Part shown: positions 45,529 through 55,620 of the stretch, piece by piece
How the letters are laid out: each line of letters opens with the position of its first letter
How positions within the stretch are numbered: position 1 is the first letter of the stretch
NCBI RefSeq assembly: GCF_003812745.1
Contig: NZ_CP033831.1
Location: 1,116,001 to 1,180,000, forward strand
DNA length: 64,000 nucleotides
Direction: 5' to 3'
From: Serratia sp. FDAARGOS_506
Lineage (GTDB): Bacteria; Pseudomonadota; Gammaproteobacteria; Enterobacterales; Enterobacteriaceae
Notes under the pieces: model-generated
Seen by the model: only the letters and a program-made list of their open reading frames with translations
Told to the model about the DNA's origin: nothing
The model's database searches: none
Translations under genes and position numbers: made by a program

Positions 45529-46812
45529 TTAGCGCCGAAAATCCACCTTCTCATCCTGCTGCAGATACAGCGTGGTTTCCGCCGGCCGCGTTTCGGCGAT
45601 CACTGCCCCCTGGCGAATCGAATAGCGCACCGGCGTCTGGCGGCGCACCGCGTCGAAGCCGCTTTCCGCCGGCAGGATCACCAGGTTGGCGCTGTTGCCG
45701 GCCACCAGGCCGTAGTCGCTCAGGTTAAGGGTGCGCGCGCTGTGGCTGGTGATCAGCTTCAGCCCATTATCGATCTGGCCGTAGCCCATCAGCTGGCACA
45801 CGTGCAATCCCATGTGCAGCACCTGCAGCATATTGGCGGTGCCGAGCGGGTACCAGGGATCGAACACGTCGTCATGGCCGAAGCAGACGTTGATCTCTGC
45901 CTCCAACATCTCCTTCACCCGCGTGACACCACGCCGTTTCGGGTAGCTGTCGAAACGCCCTTGCAGGTGAATGTTTACCAGCGGATTGGCGACGAAGTTG
46001 ATGCCGGACATTTTCAGCAGGCGGAACAGCCGCGAGGCGTAAGCGCCGTTGTAAGAGTGCATCGCCGTGGTGTGGCTGGCGGTGACTTTCGCCCCCATCT
46101 CCAGCTTCAGCGCCAGCGCCGCCACGGTTTCGACGAAGCGCGATTGCTCGTCGTCGATTTCATCGCAGTGTACGTCCACCAGCCGATCGTATTTTTGCGC
46201 CAGCGCGAACGCCTTATGCAGCGACTCCACGCCGTATTCGCGGGTGAATTCGAAGTGCGGAATGGCGCCCACCACGTCGGCCCCCAGCCGCAGCGCCTCT
46301 TCAAGCAGCGCTTCACCGTTAGGATAGGAAAGGATCCCCTCCTGCGGGAAGGCGACGATCTGCAACGTCACCCAAGGCGCCACCTCCTGCTTCACCTCCA
46401 GCATGGCACGCAGCGCGGTCAGTGTAGGATCGGAAACGTCGACGTGGGTGCGCACATACTGCACGCCGTTGGCTATCTGCCACTTGAGCGTTTGCCAGGC
46501 ACGCTGTTTGACATCTTCATGAGTCAGCAACGCTTTGCGTTCGGCCCAGCGCTCAATGCCCTCGAACAGCGTGCCGGACTGGTTCCAGGCCGGCTGGCCG
46601 GCGGTTTGCGTGGTATCCAGGTGGATATGCGGTTCGACGAACGCCGGCAACGCCAGCCCACCCTGCGCATCCAACACGTCGCTGCGCCACTCCTGCCCTT
46701 CCGGCTGCGGCACCAGATGCGCGATGCGCCCCTGTTCGATCGCCAGTTGCCACAATCCTTCATGCCCGCTTAAACGCAGGTTGTCGATAAACTTCAATGG
46801 ACGTTTCGCCAC
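45529..46812 (-). CDS. codA: Cytosine deaminase
   Basis: 427 residues, as in E. coli CodA, with a GTG start at 46812 and GAGG six bases upstream. Amidohydrolase fold: metal ligands in [39 protein letters not shown] and [15 protein letters not shown], and the acid site [24 protein letters not shown]. It deaminates cytosine to uracil (and 5-fluorocytosine to 5-fluorouracil). In E. coli it follows codB; no codB permease is present here. It has its own promoter at 46845-46873. Confidence 0.95.
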   Translation of the reverse strand: MAKRPLKFIDNLRLSGHEGLWQLAIEQGRIAHLVPQPEGQEWRSDVLDAQGGLALPAFVEPHIHLDTTQTAGQPAWNQSGTLFEGIERWAERKALLTHEDVKQRAWQTLKWQIANGVQYVRTHVDVSDPTLTALRAMLEVKQEVAPWVTLQIVAFPQEGILSYPNGEALLEEALRLGADVVGAIPHFEFTREYGVESLHKAFALAQKYDRLVDVHCDEIDDEQSRFVETVAALALKLEMGAKVTASHTTAMHSYNGAYASRLFRLLKMSGINFVANPLVNIHLQGRFDSYPKRRGVTRVKEMLEAEINVCFGHDDVFDPWYPLGTANMLQVLHMGLHVCQLMGYGQIDNGLKLITSHSARTLNLSDYGLVAGNSANLVILPAESGFDAVRRQTPVRYSIRQGAVIAETRPAETTLYLQQDEKVDFRR

Positions 46813-46844
46813 CCTTCACCTCTGCCGTTGCGCTGGTTTTCTTC

Positions 46845-46873
46845 ATCATACTGGCAGCGGATCGCGCTGACAA
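46845..46873 (-). promoter_or_regulatory. codA promoter
   Basis: Minus strand TTGTCA (46873-46868), 17 bases, TATGAT (46850-46845): a near-consensus sigma-70 promoter. The start near 46838 gives a leader of about 26 bases before the GTG of codA. No PurR box resembling the E. coli codBA operator is seen. Confidence 0.8.
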
Positions 46874-46903
46874 AGTCACCGTTTCGTACCTACCCCCTGC
46901 ATT

Positions 46904-46919
46904 TACTCCCTGCGGGGTA
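46904..46919. promoter_or_regulatory. NarL/NarP-like 7-2-7 palindrome near the codA promoter
   Basis: TACTCCC-TG-CGGGGTA has two inverted heptamers spaced by two bases; each matches TACYNMT at six of seven positions. Its centre is about 73 bases before the codA start and about 165 before the nirB start. A further single heptamer TACCCCC lies at 46891-46897. Confidence 0.5.
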
Positions 46920-46999
46920 ATTTCCATGCAAACTGACTCGCTTCAGCTAAAGGTGAATAAAATCCGCAACTTATCAAAAAACGTGAAAAATCATCTATA

Positions 47000-47015
47000 T
47001 ACCACGTTAGAGGTA
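47000..47015. promoter_or_regulatory. NarL/NarP site of the nirB promoter
   Basis: TACCACG-TT-AGAGGTA is a 7-2-7 inverted heptamer pair; one heptamer matches TACYNMT fully and the other at six of seven. Its centre (47007.5) is 69.5 bases before the predicted nirB start (47077), exactly the place of the activating NarL/NarP site in E. coli nirB. Confidence 0.8.
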
Positions 47016-47028
47016 TATAAGGGTGTGA

Positions 47029-47069
47029 TTGATTTGCATCAATAAATTGCCCACCGGGAGAGATAAGGT
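47029..47069 (+). promoter_or_regulatory. FNR-dependent nirB promoter
   Basis: Perfect FNR site TTGATTTGCATCAA at 47029-47042, centred 41.5 bases before a predicted start at 47077, with -10 TAAGGT at 47064-47069. This is the classical class II FNR layout of the E. coli nir promoter, so anaerobic induction with nitrate/nitrite enhancement is expected. A TGAGGCA region precedes the nirB ATG. Confidence 0.9.
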
Positions 47070-47100
47070 AAGCCTAGGAAACCAGAATTTTGAGGCAATA

Positions 47101-49650
47101 ATGAGCAGAGTCAAACTTGCCGTCGTCGGCAATGGCATGGTCGGCCACCGGTTCATCGAAGATCTGTTGGATAAAGCAGACAAAGACCAATTCGACATCA
47201 CCGTATTTTGCGAAGAGCCACGCATCGCTTACGATCGCGTGCACCTTTCCTCTTATTTCTCGCACCACACCGCCGAAGAGCTGTCGCTGGTGCGCGAAGG
47301 CTTTTACGAAAAACACGGCGTGAAGGTGCTGGTCGGCGAACGCGCTATCACCATCAATCGCGATGAGAAGGTCATCCACTCCAACACCGGCCGCACCGTC
47401 TATTACGACAAGCTGATCATGGCCACCGGCTCCTATCCGTGGATCCCGCCGATTAAAGGCTCGGATAGCCAGGACTGCTTCGTTTACCGCACCATCGAAG
47501 ACCTGAACGCCATCGAAGCCTGCGCGCGCCGCAGCAAACGCGGTGCGGTAGTCGGCGGCGGGCTGTTGGGGCTGGAAGCCGCCGGCGCCCTGAAAAGCCT
47601 GGGGGTGGAAACGCACGTGATCGAGTTCGCTCCGGTGCTGATGGCCGAACAGCTCGACCCGATGGGCGGTGACCAGCTGCGCCGCAAGATCGAACGCATG
47701 GGCGTCAAGGTACACACCGGCAAAAATACCCAGGAGATCGTCAACGGCGGCGGCACGGCGCGCAAAACCATGCATTTCGCCGACGGTAGCCTGCTGGAAG
47801 TGGATTTCATCGTGTTCTCCACCGGCATCCGCGCCCAGGACAAGCTGGCGCGTCAGTGCGGGCTGGAGATTGGCCGTCGCGGCGGCATCGCCATCAACGA
47901 CAGCTGCCAGACGTCGGATCCGGACGTGTACGCCATCGGTGAGTGCGCCGCCTGGCGCGATCGCACCTTCGGCCTGGTGGCACCGGGTTACAAAATGGCG
48001 CAGGTGGCCGCGGATCACCTGCTGGGCCGCGAGAACGGCTTCCAGGGTGCCGACATGAGCGCCAAGCTGAAGCTGTTGGGTGTAGACGTCGGCGGCATCG
48101 GCGATGCCCACGGCCGCACCGAGGGCGCCCGCAGTTACGTCTATCTGGATGAAAGCAAAGAAGTCTACAAACGCATTGTGGTCAGCGCCGACAATAAAAC
48201 TTTGCTCGGCGCGGTGTTGGTGGGCGACACCAGCGATTATGGCAACCTGCTGCAGCTGGCGTTGAACGGCATCGAACTGCCGGAAAACCCGGACGGCCTG
48301 ATCCTGCCGGCCCATGCGGGCAGCAAACCGGCCATCGGCGTGGATTCGCTGCCGGAAAGCGCGCAGATCTGCTCCTGTTTCGACGTCAGCAAAGGCGACA
48401 TCATTCAGGCGGTCAACAAAGGCTGCCACACCGTGGCGGCGCTGAAGGCCGAAACCAAGGCCGGCACCGGCTGCGGCGGCTGCATCCCGCTGCTCACCCA
48501 GGTGTTGAATGCCGAGCTGAGCAAGCAAGGCATCGAGGTCAACCATCACCTGTGTGAACACTTCGCCTATTCGCGCCAGGAGCTGTTCCACCTGATCCGC
48601 GTCGAAGGCATCAAGTCGTTCGAGGCGCTGTTGGCCAAATACGGCAAAGGTTACGGCTGCGAAGTGTGTAAACCCACCGTCGGTTCGTTGCTGGCCTCGT
48701 GCTGGAACGAATACATCCTCAAGCCGCAGCATACGCCGCTGCAGGATACCAACGACAACTTCCTCGGCAATATCCAGAAAGACGGCACCTACTCGGTGAT
48801 ACCGCGCTCCGCCGGCGGTGAAATTACCCCGGACGGCCTGCTGGCCATCGGCCAGATCGCCAAGGAGTACAACCTCTACACCAAAATGACCGGCTCGCAG
48901 CGTATCGGCATGTTCGGCGCGCAAAAAGACGATCTGCCGGCCATCTGGCGCAAACTGCTCGCCGCCGGTTTTGAAACCGGCCACGCTTACGCCAAGGCGC
49001 TGCGCATGGCGAAAACCTGCGTCGGCAGCACCTGGTGCCGCTATGGCGTCGGCGACAGCGTCGGCTTCGGCGTCACGCTGGAACATCGCTACAAAGGCAT
49101 TCGCACCCCGCACAAAATGAAGTTCGGCGTCTCGGGCTGTACCCGTGAATGCGCCGAGGCGCAGGGCAAGGACGTCGGCATCATCGCCACAGAGAACGGC
49201 TGGAACCTGTATGTCTGCGGCAACGGCGGCATGAAACCGCGCCACGCCGACCTGCTGGCCGCCGACCTCGATCGCGAGACGCTGGTGCGCTACCTCGACC
49301 GTTTCATGATGTTCTATATCCGCACCGCCGATAAGCTGCAGCGCACTTCGGTGTGGCTGGAGAGCCTGGAAGGCGGCATTGATTATCTGCGCAAAGTGAT
49401 CATCGACGACAAGCTCGGTATCAACGACCAGTTGGAAGCGGAAATCGCCCGCCTGCGCGATGCGGTGATCTGTGAATGGAAAGAAACCGTCGAACACCCG
49501 GAAACGCAGCTGCGCTTCGCCCACTTCATCAACAGCCCGCTGCGCGATCCGAATGTGCAGGTGGTGGCCGAACGCGACCAGCACCGCCCGGCGCGCCCTG
49601 ACGAACGCATTCCCGTCACCCTGATCGATACCGAGGAGAGCCACGCATGA
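47101..49650 (+). CDS. nirB: NADH-dependent nitrite reductase large subunit
   Basis: 849 residues from MSRVKLAVVGNGMVGHRFIEDLLD (E. coli 847). N-terminal FAD/NADH oxidoreductase domains, a BFD-like [2Fe-2S] segment (ICSCFDVSKGDIIQ, then GTGCGGC, about 422-462), then the ferredoxin-like and sulfite/nitrite reductase domains with siroheme/[4Fe-4S] cysteines C640, C646, C680 and C684 (CVGSTWC, CTREC). It reduces nitrite to ammonium in the cytoplasm. Siroheme is made by CysG three genes later. Upstream control: FNR and NarL/NarP. Confidence 0.97.
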   Translation: MSRVKLAVVGNGMVGHRFIEDLLDKADKDQFDITVFCEEPRIAYDRVHLSSYFSHHTAEELSLVREGFYEKHGVKVLVGERAITINRDEKVIHSNTGRTVYYDKLIMATGSYPWIPPIKGSDSQDCFVYRTIEDLNAIEACARRSKRGAVVGGGLLGLEAAGALKSLGVETHVIEFAPVLMAEQLDPMGGDQLRRKIERMGVKVHTGKNTQEIVNGGGTARKTMHFADGSLLEVDFIVFSTGIRAQDKLARQCGLEIGRRGGIAINDSCQTSDPDVYAIGECAAWRDRTFGLVAPGYKMAQVAADHLLGRENGFQGADMSAKLKLLGVDVGGIGDAHGRTEGARSYVYLDESKEVYKRIVVSADNKTLLGAVLVGDTSDYGNLLQLALNGIELPENPDGLILPAHAGSKPAIGVDSLPESAQICSCFDVSKGDIIQAVNKGCHTVAALKAETKAGTGCGGCIPLLTQVLNAELSKQGIEVNHHLCEHFAYSRQELFHLIRVEGIKSFEALLAKYGKGYGCEVCKPTVGSLLASCWNEYILKPQHTPLQDTNDNFLGNIQKDGTYSVIPRSAGGEITPDGLLAIGQIAKEYNLYTKMTGSQRIGMFGAQKDDLPAIWRKLLAAGFETGHAYAKALRMAKTCVGSTWCRYGVGDSVGFGVTLEHRYKGIRTPHKMKFGVSGCTRECAEAQGKDVGIIATENGWNLYVCGNGGMKPRHADLLAADLDRETLVRYLDRFMMFYIRTADKLQRTSVWLESLEGGIDYLRKVIIDDKLGINDQLEAEIARLRDAVICEWKETVEHPETQLRFAHFINSPLRDPNVQVVAERDQHRPARPDERIPVTLIDTEESHA

Positions 49651-49973
49651 GCCAGTGGATTACCGTTTGTCCCGTCGCCGACATCCTGCCCGGCACCGGC
49701 GTGTGCGCCCTGATCGGCGATCGGCAGGTGGCGGTGTTCCGTCCCTATGCCGACGAGCAGGTGTTCGCCATCAGCAATATCGACCCGTTCGCTCAGGCCA
49801 GCGTGCTGTCGCGCGGCCTCATCGCCGAACATCAGGGCGAGCTGTGGGTCGCCAGCCCGCTGAAGAAACAGCATTTCCGCCTGTACGACGGCCACTGTCT
49901 GGAAGACGACAGCCGTTCCGTCGCCCGCTTCGCCAGCCGGGTGGTCGACGGTATCGTGCAAGTCGCGGCATAA
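49647..49973 (+). CDS. nirD: Nitrite reductase small subunit NirD
   Basis: 108 residues starting MSQWITVCPVADILPGTGVCALIGD. Rieske-like fold but without the two Cys-His pairs that bind the cluster, as in E. coli NirD, so it is structural. It pairs with NirB. ATGA overlap with nirB. Confidence 0.95.
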   Translation: MSQWITVCPVADILPGTGVCALIGDRQVAVFRPYADEQVFAISNIDPFAQASVLSRGLIAEHQGELWVASPLKKQHFRLYDGHCLEDDSRSVARFASRVVDGIVQVAA

Positions 49974-49989
49974 CCTTTCAGGAGGTAAC

Positions 49990-50790
49990 ATGTTTACCGA
50001 CACGATCAATAAATGCGCCGCCAACGCGGCGCGCATCGTCCGCCTGGCGAAGGAGACCCCGCTCGGCTTCTGGATCAGCTCGGCGATGGCCGGCGCCTAC
50101 GTCGGCCTCGGCATCATCCTGATCTTCACCCTCGGCAACCTGGTCGACCCAAGCGTGCGGCCGCTGGTGATGGGCGCCACCTTCGGCATCGCGCTGACGC
50201 TGGTGATCATCGCCGGTTCCGAGCTGTTCACCGGCCATACGATGTTCCTGACGCTTGGCGTCAAGGCCGGCACCATCCGCCAGGGCCAGATGTGGGCGGT
50301 GCTGCCGCAAACCTGGCTCGGCAACCTGCTCGGCTCGGTGCTGGTGGCGCTGATGTATTACTACGGCGGCGGCAGCCTGCTGCCGGTGGATACCAGCCTG
50401 GTGCACAGCGCCGCGCTGGCGAAAACCACCGCGCCGGCCGAAGTGCTGTTCTTCAAGGGAGTGCTGTGCAACTGGCTGGTTTGCCTGGCGATTTGGATGG
50501 CGATCCGCGTTGAAGGCGCCGCCAAGTTCATCGCCATCTGGTGGTGCCTGTTGGCCTTCATCGCATCGGGTTACGAACACTCCGTCGCTAACATGACGCT
50601 GTTCGCCCTTTCCTGGTTCGGCAACCACAGCGAGGCCTACACCCTCACCGGCATCGGCCACAACCTGCTGTGGGTAACGTTGGGCAATATCCTGTCCGGC
50701 TCGGTGCTGATGGGGCTGGGTTATTGGTACGCTACGCCGCGCGCCGAACGCCCGCAGGCGGCTAAAGCCGCCCCACGTCAGACCGCCTGA
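49990..50790 (+). CDS. nirC: Formate/nitrite transporter family channel NirC
   Basis: 266 residues starting MFTDTINKCAANAARIVRLAKETPLGFWISSAMAGAYVGLG. Six membrane helices of the FNT pentameric channel family; the histidine and omega-loop region NWLVCLAIWMAIR and GYEHSVANMTLF are present. It imports nitrite and may export ammonium. The AGGAGG ribosome binding site is strong. 16 bases after nirD. Confidence 0.95.
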   Translation: MFTDTINKCAANAARIVRLAKETPLGFWISSAMAGAYVGLGIILIFTLGNLVDPSVRPLVMGATFGIALTLVIIAGSELFTGHTMFLTLGVKAGTIRQGQMWAVLPQTWLGNLLGSVLVALMYYYGGGSLLPVDTSLVHSAALAKTTAPAEVLFFKGVLCNWLVCLAIWMAIRVEGAAKFIAIWWCLLAFIASGYEHSVANMTLFALSWFGNHSEAYTLTGIGHNLLWVTLGNILSGSVLMGLGYWYATPRAERPQAAKAAPRQTA

Positions 50791-50840
50791 GTTTTCGGGG
50801 GCGCATTTCGCCCCCACACTGATTATCCCGAGGAGTGCCG

Positions 50841-52244
50841 ATGGATTACCTGCCTATTTTCTGCCAACTGCAACACAAAGCCTGCCTGCTGGTCGGCGGC
50901 GGCGAGATAGCCGAACGCAAGGCGCGCCTGCTGCTTGACGCCGGCGCGGCGCTGACCGTCAACGCCCTGGACTTCACCCCGCAGTTCCGCCTGTGGGCGG
51001 AAGAAGGCCGGTTGACGCTGGCCGAAGGCGAATTCAGCCCGGCCCTACTGGCGGAAAAATGGCTGGTGATCGCCGCCACCGACCGGCTGGAGGTCAACGC
51101 GCTGGTGTATCAGTGCGCCAACCAGCAACGGGTATTCTGCAACGTGGTGGACGATCCGAAACGCGCCAGCTTTATCATGCCGTCTATCATCGATCGTTCG
51201 CCGATCATGGTCGCGGTGTCCTCCGGCGGCAAAGCGCCGGTGCTGGCGCGGCTGCTGCGCGAGAAGCTGGAGGCGATGCTGCCGCAGCACCTCGGCAAGC
51301 TGGCGCAGCTGGGCGGCTCGCTGCGGCAGCGGGTAAAACAACGCTTCAGCAGCCTCGGCGCGCGCCGTCGCTTCTGGGAACGGTTATTCGCCCACGATCG
51401 GCTGGCGCAGTCGCTGGCCAATGACGATGCCGCGCTGGCCGAACGCCAGCTCGAGCAGCTGTTCAGCGAACAGCCAGAAGATCGCGGTGAAGTGGTGCTG
51501 GTGGGGGCCGGGCCGGGCGATGCCGGCTTGCTGACGCTGAAAGGGCTGCAGCAGATCCAGCAGGCCGACGTAGTGGTTTACGACCGGCTGGTCTCCGAAG
51601 AGATCATGACGCTGGTGCGCCGCGACGCCGAACGCATCTTCGTCGGCAAACGCGCCGGCCACCACTGCGTGCCGCAGGAACGAATCAACCAAATCCTGCA
51701 GCAGCAGGCGCAGCAAGGCAAACGCGTGGTGCGCCTGAAAGGCGGCGATCCCTTTATCTTCGGCCGCGGCGGCGAAGAGCTGGAGACGCTGGCAGACGCC
51801 AACGTGCCATTCTCGGTGGTACCGGGCATTACCGCCGCCTCGGGGTGTTCCGCCTACAGCGGCATCCCGCTCACCCACCGTGACCATGCGCAGAGCGTGC
51901 GCCTGGTGACCGGCCACGCCAAGGCCGACGGCGGATTGGACTGGGCGACGCTGGCCGCCGGGCAACAGACGCTGGTGTTCTATATGGGGCTGTCGCAGGC
52001 GGCGGAGATCCAGCGCCAGCTGATCGCGCATGGATTGGCGGCCACCACGCCGGTGGCGCTGGTAGAAAACGGCACCTCCCGCCGCCAGCGGGTGATTGAA
52101 GGCGAGCTCGGCCAACTGGGCGCCTTGTCACTGCAGGCCGCCAGCCCCAGCCTGATCATCGTCGGCAGCGTGGTCAACCTGCGCCGCAAGCTCAACTGGT
52201 TCGCCAGCGAGGCGCCGCCCGCCGGCCTGGCGCAAATGGCGTGA
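50841..52244 (+). CDS. cysG: Siroheme synthase CysG (trifunctional)
   Basis: 467 residues from ATG at 50841 (AGGAG seven bases before). N-terminal CysG-B (about 1-200) performs NAD-dependent dehydrogenation and iron insertion: [14 protein letters not shown], and the phosphorylated serine S128 in SSGGKAPVL. The C-terminal CysG-A is the SAM uroporphyrinogen-III methyltransferase ([56 protein letters not shown]). Siroheme serves NirB and sulfite reductase. Last gene of nirBDC-cysG. Confidence 0.97.
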   Translation: MDYLPIFCQLQHKACLLVGGGEIAERKARLLLDAGAALTVNALDFTPQFRLWAEEGRLTLAEGEFSPALLAEKWLVIAATDRLEVNALVYQCANQQRVFCNVVDDPKRASFIMPSIIDRSPIMVAVSSGGKAPVLARLLREKLEAMLPQHLGKLAQLGGSLRQRVKQRFSSLGARRRFWERLFAHDRLAQSLANDDAALAERQLEQLFSEQPEDRGEVVLVGAGPGDAGLLTLKGLQQIQQADVVVYDRLVSEEIMTLVRRDAERIFVGKRAGHHCVPQERINQILQQQAQQGKRVVRLKGGDPFIFGRGGEELETLADANVPFSVVPGITAASGCSAYSGIPLTHRDHAQSVRLVTGHAKADGGLDWATLAAGQQTLVFYMGLSQAAEIQRQLIAHGLAATTPVALVENGTSRRQRVIEGELGQLGALSLQAASPSLIIVGSVVNLRRKLNWFASEAPPAGLAQMA

Positions 52245-52253
52245 TACCGACGT

Positions 52254-52281
52254 AAAAAAAGCGGCCCTGGGCCGCTTTTTT
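52254..52281. terminator. Bidirectional terminator between cysG and trpS
   Basis: GCGGCCC/GGGCCGC stem (52261-52275) flanked by seven As on one side and six Ts on the other, so it reads as a terminator on both strands. It lies 9 bases past cysG and 13 bases past the trpS stop. Confidence 0.93.
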
Positions 52282-52294
52282 ATTTGCGCCAGCG

Positions 52295-53302
52295 TTACGC
52301 CTGCGGCGGTACGAAACCGACGGCCTGATAGACCTTCGCCAGGGTTTCCTGCGCGCGCGCGCGCGCCTTGGCGGCGCCATCACGCATCACCTGCTGCAAA
52401 TAGGCTTCGTCGTTGCGGAAGCGGTGGTAGCGCTCCTGCAGCTCACCCAGCATGCCGGAGACGGCTTCCGCCACCGCGCCTTTCAGGTGGCCGTACATTT
52501 GGCCTTCGAACTCGGCTTCCAGCTGCGCGATGCTCTTGCCGGTCACGCCGGCGAGAATATCCAGCAGGTTGGAGACGCCCGCCTTGTTGACCACGTCGTA
52601 ACGCACGACAGGCGGCTCTTCCGAGTCGGTCATGGCGCGTTTGATCTTTTTGGTCACCGCTTTCGGATCTTCCAGCAGGCCGATCACGTTGTTACGGTTA
52701 TCGTCCGACTTGGACATCTTCTTGGTCGGTTCCTGCAGCGACATCACGCGTGCGCCGGATTTAGGAATAAACGGTTCCGGCACTTTGAACACGTCGCCGT
52801 ACAGCGCGTTGAAACGCTGGCCCACGTCGCGGCTCAGTTCCAGGTGCTGCTTCTGGTCTTCGCCTACCGGCACCTGGTTGGTTTGATACAGCAGGATATC
52901 TGCCGCCATCAGCACCGGATAGCTGAACAGCCCGGCGTTGATGTTCTCCGCGTAGCGCGCAGATTTGTCTTTGAACTGCGTCATGCGGCTCAGCTCGCCG
53001 AAATAGGTGTAGCAGTTCAGCACCCAGCTCAGCTGCGTGTGCTCAGGCACGTGCGACTGCACGAAGATGGTGCTTTTTTCCGGATCGATGCCGCAGGCCA
53101 GGTACAGCGCCAGCGTATCCAGCGTGGCCTTGCGCAGTTTCTCGGCGTCCTGGCGCACGGTGATGGCATGCAGATCGACGATGCAGTAGATGCAGTCGTA
53201 GTCGTCCTGCATCTGCACCCACTGACGCAGCGCACCCATGTAGTTGCCGATGGTCAGTTCGCCGGACGGCTGCGCGCCGCTAAATACGATGGGCTTACTC
53301 AT
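52295..53302 (-). CDS. trpS: Tryptophanyl-tRNA synthetase
   Basis: 335 residues starting [28 protein letters not shown]. Class Ic synthetase: the HIGH-like TIGNYMGAL and the KMSKS signature KKMSKSDDN (near residue 195), with the Trp pocket QHLELSRD. Full length. Last gene of the aroKB-damX-dam-rpe-gph-trpS unit; starts two bases after the gph stop. Confidence 0.97.
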   Translation of the reverse strand: MSKPIVFSGAQPSGELTIGNYMGALRQWVQMQDDYDCIYCIVDLHAITVRQDAEKLRKATLDTLALYLACGIDPEKSTIFVQSHVPEHTQLSWVLNCYTYFGELSRMTQFKDKSARYAENINAGLFSYPVLMAADILLYQTNQVPVGEDQKQHLELSRDVGQRFNALYGDVFKVPEPFIPKSGARVMSLQEPTKKMSKSDDNRNNVIGLLEDPKAVTKKIKRAMTDSEEPPVVRYDVVNKAGVSNLLDILAGVTGKSIAQLEAEFEGQMYGHLKGAVAEAVSGMLGELQERYHRFRNDEAYLQQVMRDGAAKARARAQETLAKVYQAVGFVPPQA

Positions 53303-53304
53303 GT

Positions 53305-54003
53305 TTAAATTTCCTGATTCTCTAAAGATGACAGCCCAAGAGCGGGCAACAAATCGGCGAAGCGCTCCAACACCCGATCGGGGTGGCTCAGGGCGATCGA
53401 TTCACCGTAGTTATAACCGTAGGTAAAGCCGACGCTCGGACAACCGGCGCCCTGCGCGGCTTGAATATCGTTGCGCGAATCGCCGACGAACAGCAGTTCA
53501 TGCGCGCGCAGCCCAAGCTTGCCGAGCACCAGGTACAACGGCGCCGGATGCGGTTTCTTTTCCGTCACATCGTCGCCGCCGATCACCAGCGAGAAATAGT
53601 CGCCAATGCCCAGCGCCGCCAGCAGCGGGGCCACGAACGGCGTCGGCTTGTTGGTCACCAGCGCCATCGGGTAACCGTGCGCAGCCAGTCGGGCCAACGT
53701 CTCTTGCACCTGCGGGAACAGGCGGCTGCCGCTGTCGACAGTCTGAGCATAAAAATGGTCGAAGCGTTCACGCAGCCGGCCGCACTGCTCCGGCGTGCCT
53801 TCCGCTTCCGCCCAGCGCAGCGCGCGTTGCACCAGCACGTCGGCACCGTTGCCGATCCAGGTGCCGACTCGCTTCTCACCCGCTTGCGGCAGGCCCCTCT
53901 CTTCCAGCGCCATATCGATGGCGGCCGCCAGGCCCGGCGCGCTGTCGACCAGCGTGCCGTCCAGATCGAAGGCCAGTGCGCGGATAGCGCCGAAATCAGC
54001 CAT
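53305..54003 (-). CDS. gph: Phosphoglycolate phosphatase
   Basis: 232 residues from [27 protein letters not shown] superfamily: nucleophile D13 and acid D15 in [20 protein letters not shown] (motif II), and [17 protein letters not shown] (motif IV). It clears 2-phosphoglycolate formed in DNA repair. Its start overlaps rpe by eight bases. Confidence 0.95.
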   Translation of the reverse strand: MADFGAIRALAFDLDGTLVDSAPGLAAAIDMALEERGLPQAGEKRVGTWIGNGADVLVQRALRWAEAEGTPEQCGRLRERFDHFYAQTVDSGSRLFPQVQETLARLAAHGYPMALVTNKPTPFVAPLLAALGIGDYFSLVIGGDDVTEKKPHPAPLYLVLGKLGLRAHELLFVGDSRNDIQAAQGAGCPSVGFTYGYNYGESIALSHPDRVLERFADLLPALGLSSLENQEI

Positions 54004-54673
54004 GGGAAACCTTCGCCAACTCGCTGCGCATCTCGTCGATAACCTTGCGGTAGTCCGGCTGGCCAAAGATGGCGGAACCGGCGACGAACATATCGGCGCC
54101 CGCGGCGGCGATTTCGGCAATGTTGTCCACTTTCACCCCGCCGTCGACTTCCAGCCGGATATCACGACCGCTGTCGTCGATCAGCCTGCGCACCTGGCGC
54201 AGCTTGTCCAGGGTGCCGTGGATGAACGACTGGCCGCCGAAGCCCGGGTTAACCGACATCAGCAGGATCACGTCGATTTTATCCATCACGTAATCGAGGT
54301 AGCTCAGCGGCGTGGCCGGGTTGAACACCAGACCGGCTTTGCAGCCGTGCTCTTTGATCAGCTGAATGGTGCGATCGACATGTTCGGAAGCTTCGGGGTG
54401 GAAAGAGATATAAGACGCGCCGGCCTTGGCGAAATCAGGCACGATGCGATCCACCGGCTTGACCATCAGATGCACGTCAATCGGCGCGGTAATGCCGTAG
54501 TTGCGCAGCGCTTCGCACACCATCGGACCGATGGTCAGATTGGGTACATAGTGGTTGTCCATCACGTCGAAGTGCACCACGTCGCCGCCTGCGGCCAGCA
54601 CGTTGGCGGTATCTTCACCTAACCGGGCAAAATCTGCCGACAGAATGGACGGGGCAATCAAAAACTTTTTCAT
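53996..54673 (-). CDS. rpe: Ribulose-phosphate 3-epimerase
   Basis: 225 residues (E. coli 225) from [24 protein letters not shown] barrel with metal ligands in [14 protein letters not shown] and VDVHLMVKP and the phosphate loop [13 protein letters not shown]. Interconverts ribulose-5-P and xylulose-5-P in the pentose phosphate pathway. Overlaps gph; 50 bases after dam. Confidence 0.97.
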   Translation of the reverse strand: MKKFLIAPSILSADFARLGEDTANVLAAGGDVVHFDVMDNHYVPNLTIGPMVCEALRNYGITAPIDVHLMVKPVDRIVPDFAKAGASYISFHPEASEHVDRTIQLIKEHGCKAGLVFNPATPLSYLDYVMDKIDVILLMSVNPGFGGQSFIHGTLDKLRQVRRLIDDSGRDIRLEVDGGVKVDNIAEIAAAGADMFVAGSAIFGQPDYRKVIDEMRSELAKVSHG

Positions 54674-54723
54674 CCGCTTCTCCAAACGTAGGGTCGAGTT
54701 GTTATGCGCCGGGGTCCCCCGGC

Positions 54724-55536
54724 TTAGCGATACAGCGCCAAAAGCTCGTTCACTTTGCTGCGGCCGAGAATATTGCGGCTGATCGTGCGACGTGCTTTCA
54801 CCACATACAGCGCAGCATGTTGGTACCAGTCGCGCGTCAGCTCAGTATCGTGATTGGAGATCAATACCGGTACCTGGCTCTCTACCGAGAGCTGGTGCGC
54901 CAGATGCGCCAGGCTCTGCTGATCGGCGATGCTGAAGCTGTTGGTGTGATAAGCCGTGAAATTCGCCGTCGCCGACAGCGGCGCGTAAGGCGGATCGCAA
55001 TACACCACGGCACCGGCCACGGCCTTCGCCATGGTATCGCGGTAATGCTCGCAGACAAAAGTGGCATTGCGCGATTTTTCGGCAAACCAGTAGAGCTCTT
55101 CTTCCGGGAAGTACGGTTTCTTGTACCGGCCAAACGGCACGTTGAACTCGCCGCGCAGGTTATAGCGGCACAGGCCGTTATAGCAGTGGCGGTTCAGGTA
55201 CAGGAACAGCAGCGCCCGACGATAAGGCTCGGTGCTAGTATTGAACTCTTCACGCAGCAGGTAAAACTGATCCGAGTTATTGAATTCATCGGCGAAAAGC
55301 GTGCGGGCATCACGCACGAAGTCATCCGTGCGCAGCTTAACGATGTTATACAGGTTGATAAGATCGCTATTGATGTCGGCGAGAATGTAGGCGTCGTAAT
55401 CCGTATTCAGGAAGACGGATCCCGCACCCACGAAGGGCTCGATTAAGCAGTCTCCCGCCGGCAGATGGCGACGAATCTCGTCTACCAGCGGGTATTTTCC
55501 ACCAGCCCATTTTAAAAAAGCGCGGTTTTTCTTCAT
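54724..55536 (-). CDS. dam: DNA adenine methylase Dam
   Basis: 270 residues starting [28 protein letters not shown] motif KWAGGK (9-14) and FVGAGSVF; catalytic DPPY at 181-184. It methylates GATC for mismatch-repair strand choice, SeqA binding and phase-variable regulation. Expression in E. coli depends partly on promoters within the upstream aroKB-damX unit; the same order is kept here. Confidence 0.97.
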   Translation of the reverse strand: MKKNRAFLKWAGGKYPLVDEIRRHLPAGDCLIEPFVGAGSVFLNTDYDAYILADINSDLINLYNIVKLRTDDFVRDARTLFADEFNNSDQFYLLREEFNTSTEPYRRALLFLYLNRHCYNGLCRYNLRGEFNVPFGRYKKPYFPEEELYWFAEKSRNATFVCEHYRDTMAKAVAGAVVYCDPPYAPLSATANFTAYHTNSFSIADQQSLAHLAHQLSVESQVPVLISNHDTELTRDWYQHAALYVVKARRTISRNILGRSKVNELLALYR

Positions 55537-55620
55537 GCCGTCAATTAGCTACTTATACAATTCAGAGCGGCGGATTGTACTCTGTTTCAGACAGCACATC
55601 AGCGCACAAATTTAAATGAT

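Noticed and set aside
47074-49644. 856-codon open frame on the minus strand, covering the whole of nirB
   Set aside because: nirB on the plus strand is a full, recognisable protein. The antisense frame stays open because the G+C-rich codon choice avoids TTA, CTA and TCA codons; its translation resembles no family and it has no ribosome binding site.
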